Source: an uncultured Campylobacter sp. (GTDB lineage Bacteria; Campylobacterota; Campylobacteria; Campylobacterales; Campylobacteraceae). From it: a stretch of DNA of 64,000 bases. Positions 1 to 8,396 of the stretch are shown one piece after another. How positions within the stretch are numbered: position 1 is the first letter of the stretch; each line of letters opens with the position of its first letter. A program made the translations under genes and the position numbers. The notes beneath the pieces are model-generated. The model saw only the letters and a program-made list of their open reading frames with translations, searched no databases and had not been told where the DNA came from. Where the stretch lies: NCBI RefSeq assembly GCF_937980635.1, contig NZ_CALJPG010000023.1, positions 1 to 64,000 on the forward strand. Reading direction: 5' to 3'.

Positions 1-87
1 GAAGCGGCAGTGGGTTTATCTGACCGCAAAGCGTATGGCGTAGCGGCTAAAAAGAGCACAAGAGATAGATTTAAAGCAAATTTCACC

Positions 88-510
88 CTATTTAAACGCC
101 AGCATTATTATGCCTGCGCCGATGAGTGCTAACGCGAGCCATTCGCGAAGACTCGGGCGCTCGCCTAAAAAGATCACAGCGATGATTACAACGAGCACCA
201 CGCTTAGCTTATCGATCGGTGCTACTTGATAGGCTTTGCCGATTTGCAGGGCTTTGAAATATGCTAGCCACGATGCACCCGTCGCCAGCCCACTTAGTAT
301 CAAAAATACCCAGTTGCGAGGGGTTAGGCTCGATAACGGCTGCCAGGCTTTAGCGTAGCGTAGGAACACGGCGAGGCAAAAGGCGATGATGATCGTGCGG
401 ATAAAAGTCGCAAAGTGAGAGTTGATCCCTTCGAGTCCGATTTTTGCAAATATCGCAGTCAGCGCTGCAAAGAGTGCTGATGCAAGTGCCCAAACCGCCC
501 ATGTCTCCAT
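88..510 (-). CDS. EamA/DMT-family half-size membrane protein
   Basis: A 140-residue protein with four or five hydrophobic segments, beginning METWAVWALASALFAAL and ending in GAGIIMLAFK. The pattern of an N-terminal helix, an aromatic-rich middle and the closing FLGERPSLREWLAL...GAGIIML is that of a single EamA domain, half of the usual ten-helix drug/metabolite transporter. Such half-size members are known and are thought to work as dimers. The substrate cannot be told. A TATAAT box lies on the minus strand 29 bases upstream, so it is probably transcribed alone. Confidence 0.85.
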   Translation of the reverse strand: METWAVWALASALFAALTAIFAKIGLEGINSHFATFIRTIIIAFCLAVFLRYAKAWQPLSSLTPRNWVFLILSGLATGASWLAYFKALQIGKAYQVAPIDKLSVVLVVIIAVIFLGERPSLREWLALALIGAGIIMLAFK

Positions 511-538
511 GATATTCCTTTATGAAATGAATTATTGG

Positions 539-544
539 ATTATA
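539..544 (-). promoter_or_regulatory. -10 box for the EamA gene
   Basis: A perfect TATAAT on the minus strand, 29 bases before the ATG at 510. Campylobacter sigma-70 promoters rely mainly on the -10 box, so no -35 match is expected. Confidence 0.5.
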
Positions 545-978
545 GCCCTATTTAGGTAAAATTTCCTTATAATTTCGCGAGTGTCGCAGCAAAAAGCTAA
601 ATCGCGAGCGAGCAATCCTACGAAGGCGGCATTGAAATTTTAAAATTTTAGCTGCAAAATACGGCTAAATTTCAGTTCCGACAAGCAAAGCTCGCCTCGC
701 GCGCTACCGAATGAGTTTGGGCGCCGTTTAAGTGGTGTGCCGCAAGACACGGTTCGCAGGAGTTGCTATAAAATTTCACTTTGGCAAGATAAAATTTTAT
801 CGAGGCAAGACGAGCTTTTCTCTGAATGCAAAATTTTATTTTAATTCAACAAAAGCACGACCGAATACGCCTTTCGCAAATCCAAACGCTATATAAATTC
901 CCCCGAGCAGAAAGATCTGAATTTAAAAAATATTTATCGTTTGTATATAGAGTCTCAAGATTTCTACGAGGAGAGCTT
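545..978. other. Intergenic stretch, no gene seen
   Basis: About 430 bases between the divergent EamA gene and the lipoprotein. It contains scattered AAATTTTAAAATTTT words and GC-rich blocks but no convincing reading frame or RNA gene. The frame upstream of 979 is open but lacks a start with a ribosome site. Confidence 0.5.
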
Positions 979-1362
979 ATGAAAAAATTTCTACTCGCAC
1001 TCATTGCGATATTCGTTTTAGCGGGCTGCGGCAGCGACCCGAAAGGTGTAGCCGAGGACTTCATCAGAGCCCTATACGAGGGCGATTCTAAGACTTTGGT
1101 GGATGCTATAGACATACCCGATAAGGACAGATCGGACGACGGCTCTATGCAGATGATAAACGGCAAACTGATGCAAATGGCAGGTGCCGGCAAGGAGGAG
1201 GCCTCCAAGCGCGAGGGGCTAAAGGGCGTCTCGGGCGAGCTGCAAAATAGCGACGAGGAATCGGCGCTCGTGAAAGTCGTCGTGTCTTTTAAAAACGGCA
1301 CAAACCGCACCGAGAGCGTTAAACTCGTCAAAAAAGACGGCAAATGGAAGGTTGCGCTTTAG
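979..1362 (+). CDS. Small lipoprotein, DUF4878-like
   Basis: A 127-residue protein whose start is placed at the ATG of MKKFLLALIAIFVLAGCGSD because GAGGAGAGC lies just upstream and a lipobox (LAGC) follows the hydrophobic signal. A longer in-frame start at 826 would bury the signal peptide. The mature part (KGVAEDFIRALYEGDSKTLVDAI...ALVKVVVSFKNG...VKLVKKDGKWKVAL) has the shape of DUF4878/NTF2-like lipoproteins, with a closing beta strand ending in a GKWKV motif. Expected to be membrane-anchored and exported; its role is unknown. It overlaps the next gene by 19 bases, so the two are probably co-transcribed. Confidence 0.8.
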   Translation: MKKFLLALIAIFVLAGCGSDPKGVAEDFIRALYEGDSKTLVDAIDIPDKDRSDDGSMQMINGKLMQMAGAGKEEASKREGLKGVSGELQNSDEESALVKVVVSFKNGTNRTESVKLVKKDGKWKVAL

Positions 1363-1955
1363 CCAAAAAGCTTCTCGTTTGTCTGATCTTTGCTCTGGGC
1401 AGCCTCGGCGAGCTTTGGACGCTCACGCGCGCGCCGGCCGCGAAAGAGCCGCTGCGGGTGCCGGATGAAATTTTATCAAATCTACGCACGGGCGATCTCG
1501 TCTTTCGCCTGGGCGACGTTACAGATAGCCGCATTATCGCGGCTACGACGGATTTTAAATACTCGCATATAGGCATGATCGTGCGCGAGCGCCCGCTTTT
1601 GGTGGTGCACGCCGTAACGGGTGAAGGCGAGCGAGACGGCGTCACGACCGTTTCGATGCGGGAGTTTTTGGCGCATGCACGAGACTTTGGCGCGGCGCGG
1701 ATAAATTTTTTAAGTGAGGAGCAAAAGGCGCGCCTAGCCGCCTCTTTACTTAAGCGCGTCGGCGAGGGCTTTGCGCTAAGACCTCGCGGCGAAGCGAACC
1801 TATACTGCACGACGTTGCTCGAGCAAGAAATCTCTAAAATCACGGAATTTTCTCCGCAATATTTTAAGCTAAGCTTAGCCGTCCTGGGCGGCGAATATCT
1901 CGCGCCGAAGGCATTTTGGCACTACGGCGGCGTCGAAATTTTATACGAGCGGTAG
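1344..1955 (+). CDS. YiiX/YebB-like permuted NlpC/P60 cysteine hydrolase
   Basis: A 203-residue protein with an N-terminal hydrophobic segment (residues 8-25) that would export or anchor it. The core shows the circularly permuted papain-like order of the YiiX/YebB family: TGDLVFRLGD near residue 49, a histidine at 75 in YSHIGMIV, and the probable nucleophile Cys155 in YCTTLLEQ. Such enzymes hydrolyse amide or acyl bonds in cell-wall peptides or lipids; the actual substrate is not known. The gene overlaps the preceding lipoprotein. The start is uncertain: the ATG at 1344 has no clear ribosome site and depends on translational coupling. Confidence 0.75.
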   Translation: MEGCALAKKLLVCLIFALGSLGELWTLTRAPAAKEPLRVPDEILSNLRTGDLVFRLGDVTDSRIIAATTDFKYSHIGMIVRERPLLVVHAVTGEGERDGVTTVSMREFLAHARDFGAARINFLSEEQKARLAASLLKRVGEGFALRPRGEANLYCTTLLEQEISKITEFSPQYFKLSLAVLGGEYLAPKAFWHYGGVEILYER

Positions 1956-2252
1956 GCGCGACTTAGCTTGGACCGGAATTTTGCGCGCTGTGTAAATTTA
2001 AATATCGCATCAATTTAAATCCGCGCATAAATAAAATTTAAGCTTAGAATTCTGCGCCGTAAAATTTTGGTCAAAATTTGTACGCTAAATTTTAAAATTC
2101 CGAAACGGCGTAAAATTTTACGTAATATAGAATTTCGTGGAGTACTAAATTACAAAATTCCACTAATTACTAAATTTGCAAAATTTGGTTGGCGTGGAAT
2201 TTTATAGAGCGCGCAACTTGCAAAATTTCAAAAAGTAAAGCGCACCTGGCCT
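1956..2252. other. AT-word-rich convergent spacer
   Basis: Between the convergent hydrolase gene and nusA. It is built almost wholly of AAATTTAAA, AAAATTTT and GAATTT words with GC-rich joints. No open frame or clear hairpin-plus-T terminator was recognised. Confidence 0.5.
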
Positions 2253-3380
2253 CTACAGCTCGCCGAAAAGCGCTTCGAGATTTTTAAGACCTTCTTCCTT
2301 GGAAACCTTTTTCTCACTCGCTGAGCCGGTTTCGATAAGCTCGATCTCGCAGCCGCACAGCATCGAGGCGAGGCGGATATTTAGACCATTTTTGCCGATC
2401 GCTTTGCTTTTTTGATCGGGGTTTACGTAGACGATCGCCTTGCCGTCTTGCGTTATTTTGACCGAGTTTACGATCGCTGGCGCCATCGCGCGAGTGATCA
2501 AAATTTCGGGGCTTGCGGAGTACTCGAACGCGTCAATGCTCTCGCCGCCGCTTCCGTCTTGCAAATTTTTGCTTAAAAATCTACTCACCGCGTCGATGCG
2601 AGCGCCTCCTTTGCCGACGGTAGCGCCTACCGGATCGACATTTGGCGAGACGGCGCTAAGTGCGATCTTAGCGCGCCTACCCGGAATCCTTGCGCAGGCT
2701 TGGATGATGACGCTGCCGTCTTTGATCTCGGGAACTTCGGCGGCGAGTAGGGCTTCTAGGAATTTCGGGCTGGTGCGCGAAAGTTCCAGCCGGATACCGT
2801 GGGATTTGTCGATGGCTACGTTTTTTATGACGGCTTGCAGCACGTCGCCCACTTTGAAATTTTCACCCTTGATGCGATTTTTTTGCGGCATGAAAGCCTT
2901 CGTATCCTCGATCTCTACGTAGGTTGTGCCGTCGTGATCGATCTTGGTGACCGTGCCGTGGGTGAGGGTGCCCACCTTGCTTTTATAGTTTTCAAAAATT
3001 TTCTCTTCAAGCAGCCTTTGGATGTGAAAATTTAGCTCTCTGGCTAGCACGCCGGAAGCCGTGTGGCCGAGGTTTTCTATATTTATTTCGTAGCTTAGCT
3101 CATCTCCGATCTCCGCGTTTTCGCCTATTTTTTTGGCTTCGCTCAGCGCGATGAAGTTGTGATCGCCGAGCCGCTCATCATCATCCGCGACGACGTGGAC
3201 CTTTTGGTAAAGCTTAACGCGTTTGGTCTGTGGATCGACTTCGCTGTCGTAGAGATACTCCTCGCCGAAAAGTCTTTTTGCGGTCTGGATGAACGCCGTT
3301 TTGACGCGCTCTTTGACGTCTGCGGGCTCAAGCCCCTTTTCATTTGCAATCGACTCGATGATGTCGGTGATTTTTTCCAT
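2253..3380 (-). CDS. nusA: Transcription termination/antitermination protein NusA
   Basis: A 375-residue NusA that binds RNA polymerase and modulates pausing and termination. The N-terminal polymerase-binding domain (residues 1-125) is followed by an S1 domain (about 130-200, HGTVTKIDHDGTTYVEIED) and two KH domains. The first KH carries TVGKGGARIDAV and the second KAIGKNGLNIRLAS. Length matches the short NusA of epsilonproteobacteria, which lacks the acidic C-terminal repeats of E. coli. AAGGAAAATTT precedes the ATG, and a minus-strand TATAAT lies 63 bases upstream. It is transcribed alone here. Confidence 0.97.
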   Translation of the reverse strand: MEKITDIIESIANEKGLEPADVKERVKTAFIQTAKRLFGEEYLYDSEVDPQTKRVKLYQKVHVVADDDERLGDHNFIALSEAKKIGENAEIGDELSYEINIENLGHTASGVLARELNFHIQRLLEEKIFENYKSKVGTLTHGTVTKIDHDGTTYVEIEDTKAFMPQKNRIKGENFKVGDVLQAVIKNVAIDKSHGIRLELSRTSPKFLEALLAAEVPEIKDGSVIIQACARIPGRRAKIALSAVSPNVDPVGATVGKGGARIDAVSRFLSKNLQDGSGGESIDAFEYSASPEILITRAMAPAIVNSVKITQDGKAIVYVNPDQKSKAIGKNGLNIRLASMLCGCEIELIETGSASEKKVSKEEGLKNLEALFGEL

Positions 3381-3442
3381 AAATTTTCCTTAAGATTTGA
3401 TTTCGTGCTACTAAATTTGGATTTTAAATTTTGAAGTGCGGT

Positions 3443-3448
3443 ATTATA
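3443..3448 (-). promoter_or_regulatory. -10 box for nusA
   Basis: A TATAAT on the minus strand 63 bases upstream of the nusA ATG. The same bases give TATTAT on the plus strand, 92 bases before the HP0268-like gene, so the site could also serve that operon. Confidence 0.4.
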
Positions 3449-3538
3449 TGGAATTTTGACTTTATTTTTATTTAAACGAATTATTATCTAAATTTCGCTA
3501 AACTCGCGGGTTTAAAAAGATAAATGAAAGGATAGATC

Positions 3539-3781
3539 ATGCAGCTAAAACTTGCCAGAACGGAGCTTGCCTCTAAGCCAAAAAGCGTTAAGATCGAGGA
3601 TTTGCAAGCCCAAGTAGAAAAGAGCGGACAGAAAATATTTTATCTGGATAGAGAAAATTCTCAAAAAGATTTAGCCGCTTTGGTGGATTTTTTCGATACT
3701 AAGGGTTTTAGCGTGTATCAACGCATAGTGCGATACGGGCTGAACGAAAACGAGTATATGTACGAGGTGCATATCCTTTGA
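3539..3781 (+). CDS. HP0268-family small nuclease
   Basis: An 80-residue protein matching the HP0268 family (LKLARTELASKPKSVKIEDL at the start, QRIVRYGLNENEYMYEVHIL at the end). The Helicobacter member was reported to nick DNA and cleave RNA. The family is nearly confined to epsilonproteobacteria and sits directly before miaB, as here. GAAAGGATAGATC precedes the ATG. Its stop overlaps the miaB start by four bases (TTGA), indicating one operon with miaB and the acyltransferase. Confidence 0.85.
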   Translation: MQLKLARTELASKPKSVKIEDLQAQVEKSGQKIFYLDRENSQKDLAALVDFFDTKGFSVYQRIVRYGLNENEYMYEVHIL

Positions 3782-5073
3782 GCAAACTCCTCTTCATCCA
3801 GACCCTAGGTTGCGCGATGAACGTGCGCGATAGCGAGCATATTATCGCGCAGCTAAAAGAGCAAGATTACGAGATTACCGATGACGTAAATATTGCGGAT
3901 CTGATCTTAATAAATACCTGCTCCGTGCGCGAAAAGCCCGTGCATAAGCTTTTTAGCGAGATCGGCGCATTCGATAAAGCGCGGAAAAGAGGCTCCAAAA
4001 TCGGCGTTTGCGGCTGCACCGCAAGCCATCTGGGCGGAGAGATTTTTAAACGCGCGCCATTCGTGGATTTCGTACTGGGTGCTAGAAACGTATCTAAAAT
4101 TTCACAAGCCGTACGTACGCCAAAATTTATCAGCACGGACATAAACTACGACGAGAGCGAGTTTGCATTCGGCGATTTCGCGAGCTCGCCATATAAATCA
4201 TTCATAAACATAATGATCGGCTGTGACAAAAAGTGCTCCTACTGCATCGTGCCGCAGACTAGAGGCGATGAAATTTCGATCCCTGCTCAAATCATCTTGC
4301 GCGAAGCCGAAAGATCCGCAGCTCGCGGCGCCAAAGAGATATTTCTGCTCGGCCAAAACGTCAATAATTACGGCAAGCGCTTTTCTAATGCCCACGAAAA
4401 AATTGACTTCAGCGACCTGCTCGTGCGGCTTAGCAAGATAGAGGGCATCGAGCGCATCCGCTTTACCAGCCCGCATCCGCTGCATATGGACGATAAATTT
4501 TTGGACGTTTTTTGCAATAATCCTAAAATTTGCAAATCGATGCATATGCCGCTGCAAAGCGGCTCGAGTAAGGTTTTGCGCGATATGAAGCGCGGATATA
4601 CCAAGCAGTGGTATCTAGATCGCGCGCTTAAACTGCGCAAGAGCTGCCCGGACGCGGCGATTAGCACCGACATCATCGTGGGCTATCCGAGCGAGAGCGA
4701 GGATGATTTTGCTGAGACGATGGAGGTATTAGAGGCGGTGAAATTCGAGCAGGTTTTTTCCTTTAAATTTAGCCCGAGACCGCTCACGCCCGCAGCAAAT
4801 TTAAAGCCGCTGGATGATGAAATTTCAAGCGAAAGGCTAAGCAGGCTGCAAAGCGCTCACGCTAAAATTTTAGACGAGATCGCAGGGGCGCAAAAAGATA
4901 AAATTTTCGACGTATATTTCGAGGAACTGCGCGAGGACGGCACCGCGTGCGGTAGAAGCTTTTCAAATTTTTTAATCTGCGCGCAAGGCGGCGAGGAGCT
5001 GCTAGGCAAAACGCGCAGAGTACGTATCGAAAAGACCGCCAGAATGGCGCTTTATGGAAAAGTTATCGCTTAA
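3778..5073 (+). CDS. miaB: tRNA-2-methylthio-N6-dimethylallyladenosine synthase MiaB
   Basis: A 431-residue methylthiotransferase that adds the 2-methylthio group to i6A37 of tRNA. The N-terminal domain holds cluster cysteines Cys12 (GCAMNVRDSEH), Cys48 (NTCSVREKP) and one near 78-80. The radical SAM motif is Cys149-x3-Cys153-x2-Cys156 in GCDKKCSYC, and a TRAM-type RNA-binding end follows. NVRDSE and TCSVREK mark MiaB rather than RimO. The start is TTG, overlapping the stop of the HP0268 gene, so translation is probably coupled. It overlaps the next gene by 20 bases. Confidence 0.97.
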   Translation: MSKLLFIQTLGCAMNVRDSEHIIAQLKEQDYEITDDVNIADLILINTCSVREKPVHKLFSEIGAFDKARKRGSKIGVCGCTASHLGGEIFKRAPFVDFVLGARNVSKISQAVRTPKFISTDINYDESEFAFGDFASSPYKSFINIMIGCDKKCSYCIVPQTRGDEISIPAQIILREAERSAARGAKEIFLLGQNVNNYGKRFSNAHEKIDFSDLLVRLSKIEGIERIRFTSPHPLHMDDKFLDVFCNNPKICKSMHMPLQSGSSKVLRDMKRGYTKQWYLDRALKLRKSCPDAAISTDIIVGYPSESEDDFAETMEVLEAVKFEQVFSFKFSPRPLTPAANLKPLDDEISSERLSRLQSAHAKILDEIAGAQKDKIFDVYFEELREDGTACGRSFSNFLICAQGGEELLGKTRRVRIEKTARMALYGKVIA

Positions 5074-5707
5074 AAAGCGGCTATTTTTCCGCGTCGCCGA
5101 ATATCTCATTTTTATCCTGATTTGGTGTATTTTTTTAACGTGCAGGGTTAAATTTACCTCCACGAAGCTGCCTGAAAAGCCCTGCGTCGTCGTATTTTGG
5201 CATGGAAGACTGGCGATGATGAGCTTTGCTTATAGGCGCTGGTGGCTGCGGGATTTCGGCAGCAAGCGACGCGCCAAGGTCATCATCTCGGATCACAAAG
5301 ACGGCGAGATAATCACGCGCGTGATCTCGCATTTTGGCATCGGCGCGATCCGCGGCAGTAGCTTTAAGGGCGGCGCGCGCGCACTTATGGGTGCGATCAA
5401 AGAGATAAAAAGCGGCACCGACATCGTCATCACTCCCGACGGTCCGCGGGGTCCGCTTCACAGCGTCGCCGACGGTGCCGTGATCCTTGCGCAGCGGCTA
5501 AACTTAGATATTTACGCGCTAAATTACGAAGCGAGCAGTTTTTGGAAATTTCGCAGCTGGGACGAGATGGTGTTGCCAAAGCCGTTTTCGCGCATAAATT
5601 ACAGCCTCAGCGCACCGCTAAGCTTAGCAGGGCTTGACCTTGATGCGGGCAAAGAGGCGATCAGGCAACTGCTTTTTGCAAGCGCCGAGAAGGACGCTAA
5701 ATTTTAG
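5054..5707 (+). CDS. DUF374 lysophospholipid acyltransferase-family protein
   Basis: A 217-residue protein with an N-terminal membrane segment (residues 12-28). It then has the acyltransferase landmarks VVFWHGRLAMM (His-containing block I variant), SDHKDGE, GIGAIRGSSFKGGARAL and the substrate block VITPDGPRGPLHSV. This is the DUF374 branch of the LPLAT superfamily, which transfers acyl chains to lipid or lipid A precursors at the inner membrane. The exact acceptor is unknown. It starts inside the end of miaB and closes the HP0268-miaB operon. Confidence 0.85.
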   Translation: MEKLSLKKRLFFRVAEYLIFILIWCIFLTCRVKFTSTKLPEKPCVVVFWHGRLAMMSFAYRRWWLRDFGSKRRAKVIISDHKDGEIITRVISHFGIGAIRGSSFKGGARALMGAIKEIKSGTDIVITPDGPRGPLHSVADGAVILAQRLNLDIYALNYEASSFWKFRSWDEMVLPKPFSRINYSLSAPLSLAGLDLDAGKEAIRQLLFASAEKDAKF

Positions 5708-5728
5708 TTTGAAATAATAGTGTTTCGA

Positions 5729-5734
5729 TATAAT
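5729..5734 (+). promoter_or_regulatory. -10 box for the 251-residue hypothetical gene
   Basis: TATAAT 20 bases before the ATG at 5754, followed by TTTTAGGAG as ribosome site. It suggests a separate promoter just behind the acyltransferase gene. Confidence 0.5.
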
Positions 5735-5753
5735 TACAATTTTAGGAGAAAAA

Positions 5754-6509
5754 ATGGCACTATTTAAAGCAAAATCATTCCTCGGCGTCGCTAAAAGTGC
5801 CGACGCATGCGAGTTTTTTTATAGAAAATTGGGCTTTGGTAAAAGAATTTTGGATGAGAAATCCGATCGTTTTCCCATCGCGCAAGAAAATGATCTGGCT
5901 ACCTCGCTGGCGGGCTTTGCGGATCTGAGTGATAAAAATTTAATCTCTTGTGTGCTGATAGACGACGAAAATCAAAGAGTGCATTTTAACGAAGATTATA
6001 TGATTAAAGAAAATAGCATTTATCAAAAAGTCGATGATAGCTTCATAGTGGAATTTCCTCGCGCAAGTGCACAGGCGGCGGATGAGACTTTTGGAATAGA
6101 ATTTAACTCGCACGCTAGTTTATTTAAAATTTTATACTTCTTGCTAAAAAATCAAAGCGATTTTGAAAACATGGCGATGTTTGCGCTGAAATTTAATAAC
6201 CGCGCATGTTTCGTCGTCGCCAACCAAGAGCGCGTGCTCTACGCCGACATAATGCGTATCGACGAGGAGATGCAGGCAGCGATGAGCGATACTGACGAGC
6301 TATTTTACGAGCTTTTAAATTTTCAAATCGAGACCTTCTATAAATCCGAAAATAGCGAGTTTCTCACCAATGTTTTCATCTACTCAGATGGCACGCTTAG
6401 CAACGAGATCGGTTATGTGATTTTTACGCGCATCTTCATCAAAACAAATCTGATAAATCTAAATTTCGCCGATTACATCAACAAAATCGCAATGCTGGAA
6501 GCCCGCTAG
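5754..6509 (+). CDS. Conserved hypothetical protein (251 aa)
   Basis: I do not recognise a named family. The protein is soluble, has no signal peptide, and begins MALFKAKSFLGVAKSADACEFF. It carries alternating hydrophobic strands, for example EIGYVIFTRIFIKTNLINLNFADYINKIAML near the end. The layout of a short N-terminal part followed by FALKFNNRACFVVANQERVLYADIMRIDEEM resembles an actin-like or PilM-like fold, but that is only a guess from the strand pattern. It has its own TATAAT and a good ribosome site. Confidence 0.7.
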   Translation: MALFKAKSFLGVAKSADACEFFYRKLGFGKRILDEKSDRFPIAQENDLATSLAGFADLSDKNLISCVLIDDENQRVHFNEDYMIKENSIYQKVDDSFIVEFPRASAQAADETFGIEFNSHASLFKILYFLLKNQSDFENMAMFALKFNNRACFVVANQERVLYADIMRIDEEMQAAMSDTDELFYELLNFQIETFYKSENSEFLTNVFIYSDGTLSNEIGYVIFTRIFIKTNLINLNFADYINKIAMLEAR

Positions 6510-6741
6510 ATCAAATTTTTCGCTCCGTACCTAGGCAGAATTTTAAAATTTTATCTTTGCAGTATTGCGCTTGCTCGGTACGATTTGGTTGCTTGTTCGC
6601 GGTTGCGTTTTGTTAAATTTATTTTGCGTTGCAGAATGGAATTTTGACTGGGCAAAATCATCGGCATTTTAAACGGCTCGCTTTTAAATTTAAGCTTATT
6701 TGCCGCAAAGGGCCCGTCTTGCGCCGTAAATTTTATCTTTT

Positions 6742-7398
6742 TCACGAATCCAGATTAATTTTGCGTAAAAAATTTTCTATCAAAGCTCGCCTTTGCTCCA
6801 CGTCGTCGCTTTCGCTAATGCCCTCTAGCTCGCTTGCGTGATGGGCCTTGGGCGGGATATCTTTCAGATACGACCACACCTCGTCTTCGCTTAAAATTTT
6901 GCCGTGCAGATCAAAGCCCACGTTTAGCGCCCTGCCCGAAACTTCAGCCATATCTGCGTGCAGGTGACCGTAGAGCATCAGCGCGCCATAATGGCAGTTT
7001 GCCCACTCGATCATCGGGTAGTGAGACAGAGCCGCTCTCTTATGCGATAGGCGTACAAAGGCGTAGCCCACGATCTGCTCAAACATAAAATTGCCGTCCG
7101 CCTTGCGTCCGCTTAGCAGTTCGTTTTTCATCGCAGCGATGCGCCCGTCGTGGTTACCGAGCACCAAAAAATGTCGCCCGTTTAGTCTGCGAAGTAACTC
7201 GCAAGTGTGCGCAACATCCTTGTGAAAGGAGACATCGCCGAGATTATAGACGAGATCCTCTGGCGTAACGAGCGCATTCCAAGCGGCAATGAGATTTTCA
7301 TCCATTTCGGCTACGTTTGCGCCTTTTCTAAAATTCGGATATTTTTTCAGCACCAGCTCGTGGCCGAAGTGCAGATCGGAGGTAAAATAAACGCTCAT
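6742..7398 (-). CDS. Calcineurin-like metallophosphoesterase
   Basis: A 218-residue phosphoesterase with the full set of metal-binding motifs: SDLHFGH at residue 7, LGDVSFHKD near 53, VLGNHDGR near 80 and LYGHLHAD near 140. The substrate is unknown; relatives of this length act on phosphomonoesters or phosphodiesters. It is the last gene of the panC-rimO-tilS operon: its ATG overlaps the tilS stop by four bases (ATGA). An AT-rich spacer of about 230 bases separates it from the convergent hypothetical gene. Confidence 0.88.
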   Translation of the reverse strand: MSVYFTSDLHFGHELVLKKYPNFRKGANVAEMDENLIAAWNALVTPEDLVYNLGDVSFHKDVAHTCELLRRLNGRHFLVLGNHDGRIAAMKNELLSGRKADGNFMFEQIVGYAFVRLSHKRAALSHYPMIEWANCHYGALMLYGHLHADMAEVSGRALNVGFDLHGKILSEDEVWSYLKDIPPKAHHASELEGISESDDVEQRRALIENFLRKINLDS

Positions 7399-8396
7399 AA
7401 AAGCTCCTCAAATAGCGCAAGATCCGCTCCCACGGCAAATAAAAATCCGCGGTTTATCGGCGGGATTTTTAGGGTGCGGCACGCTTCTTTAAATTTCTTG
7501 TCCATCGCTGGCTTAACGTAAGGCGTCACAAAGATAAAATTTGCGCCAGCTCCGACGGCTACCTTGCCGCCTAGCACGCAGTCAGCGCCGCTTTCCAGGC
7601 AGCGCGCGCATTCGTTTCGCTGCGCCGAGCTTAGCACGAGCTCTAGCCGCTTGCAGGCAAGACCCACGCCGCGAATCTCGTTTGCACCACGTTTTACGAG
7701 ATAAATTTTAGGCGCCGGATTAGAAATTTCGGGAGTTAAATTTAACGCGTCGGTCTCCAAAAACTCAAAGCTCTTTTTTACGCCGCTAAAGTACTCGTTT
7801 AAAAACGGCTCGCTGAATTTAGCGCGAACAAATCCACGTTTAAACAGGTCCGTTAAATTCGTCTCGTCGGTGAAGTATTTTAGGTTTCGCTCACACAAAA
7901 ACTGCTCCAGCTCGCACTTTCGAACGCCTAGAAGCGGACGAGCGATCACGTAGTCCTCGCGGGCTTCGATCTCCTGCATGCCAAGCAGCTCGCTAAGCCC
8001 AGCACCGCGCCCAAGCTGCATCAAAAACCACTCGAATTTATCGTCAAACTGATGCGCTAAGATCAAATTTTCATATCCATGCTCGCGGCAAATATCGGCG
8101 AAAAACTCGTATCTTGCCGCGCGTGCCTCGTGCTCGAAATTTGACGCGCCCAGACGCACGCTTTTTACGTAGATTTGTTTGTTAAATTTAAGCGCAAGCT
8201 GTCTTGCCGAGGCGACCTCGTCCTTGCTCTGCGCGCGGACGTTATAATCCACGATCGTAAGGTCAAATTTCACGCCCGCCTCGTCCAGAAGGTAAAAAAG
8301 CGCCGTACTATCGACGCCGTGTGAAAAGGCAAGTAGGTTTTTGCCGGTCCGCAGCAAGGCTAGAATTTTGCTTGGAATTTCGGGCGAGTTTTTCAT
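7395..8396 (-). CDS. tilS: tRNA(Ile)-lysidine synthase TilS
   Basis: A 333-residue TilS, which converts C34 of the tRNA-Ile CAU anticodon to lysidine using ATP and lysine. The P-loop is SHGVDS at residues 25-30, a variant of the usual SGGxDS in which His replaces the first Gly. The adenylation domain continues with VDYNVRAQSKDEV and LILAHQFDDKFEW. Length fits the short epsilonproteobacterial form. It overlaps rimO by four bases and the phosphoesterase by four. Confidence 0.93.
   Translation of the reverse strand: MKNSPEIPSKILALLRTGKNLLAFSHGVDSTALFYLLDEAGVKFDLTIVDYNVRAQSKDEVASARQLALKFNKQIYVKSVRLGASNFEHEARAARYEFFADICREHGYENLILAHQFDDKFEWFLMQLGRGAGLSELLGMQEIEAREDYVIARPLLGVRKCELEQFLCERNLKYFTDETNLTDLFKRGFVRAKFSEPFLNEYFSGVKKSFEFLETDALNLTPEISNPAPKIYLVKRGANEIRGVGLACKRLELVLSSAQRNECARCLESGADCVLGGKVAVGAGANFIFVTPYVKPAMDKKFKEACRTLKIPPINRGFLFAVGADLALFEELL

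Noticed and set aside
1..132. Plus-strand frame open from the window edge (43 codons), possibly the end of a gene
   Set aside because: A second frame also runs in from the edge and stops at 40, and the longer one overlaps the EamA gene by 45 bases. Neither could be recognised.
846..1343. 165-codon minus-strand frame opposite the lipoprotein
   Set aside because: Ser/Pro-rich shadow of a real gene with signal peptide and ribosome site on the other strand.
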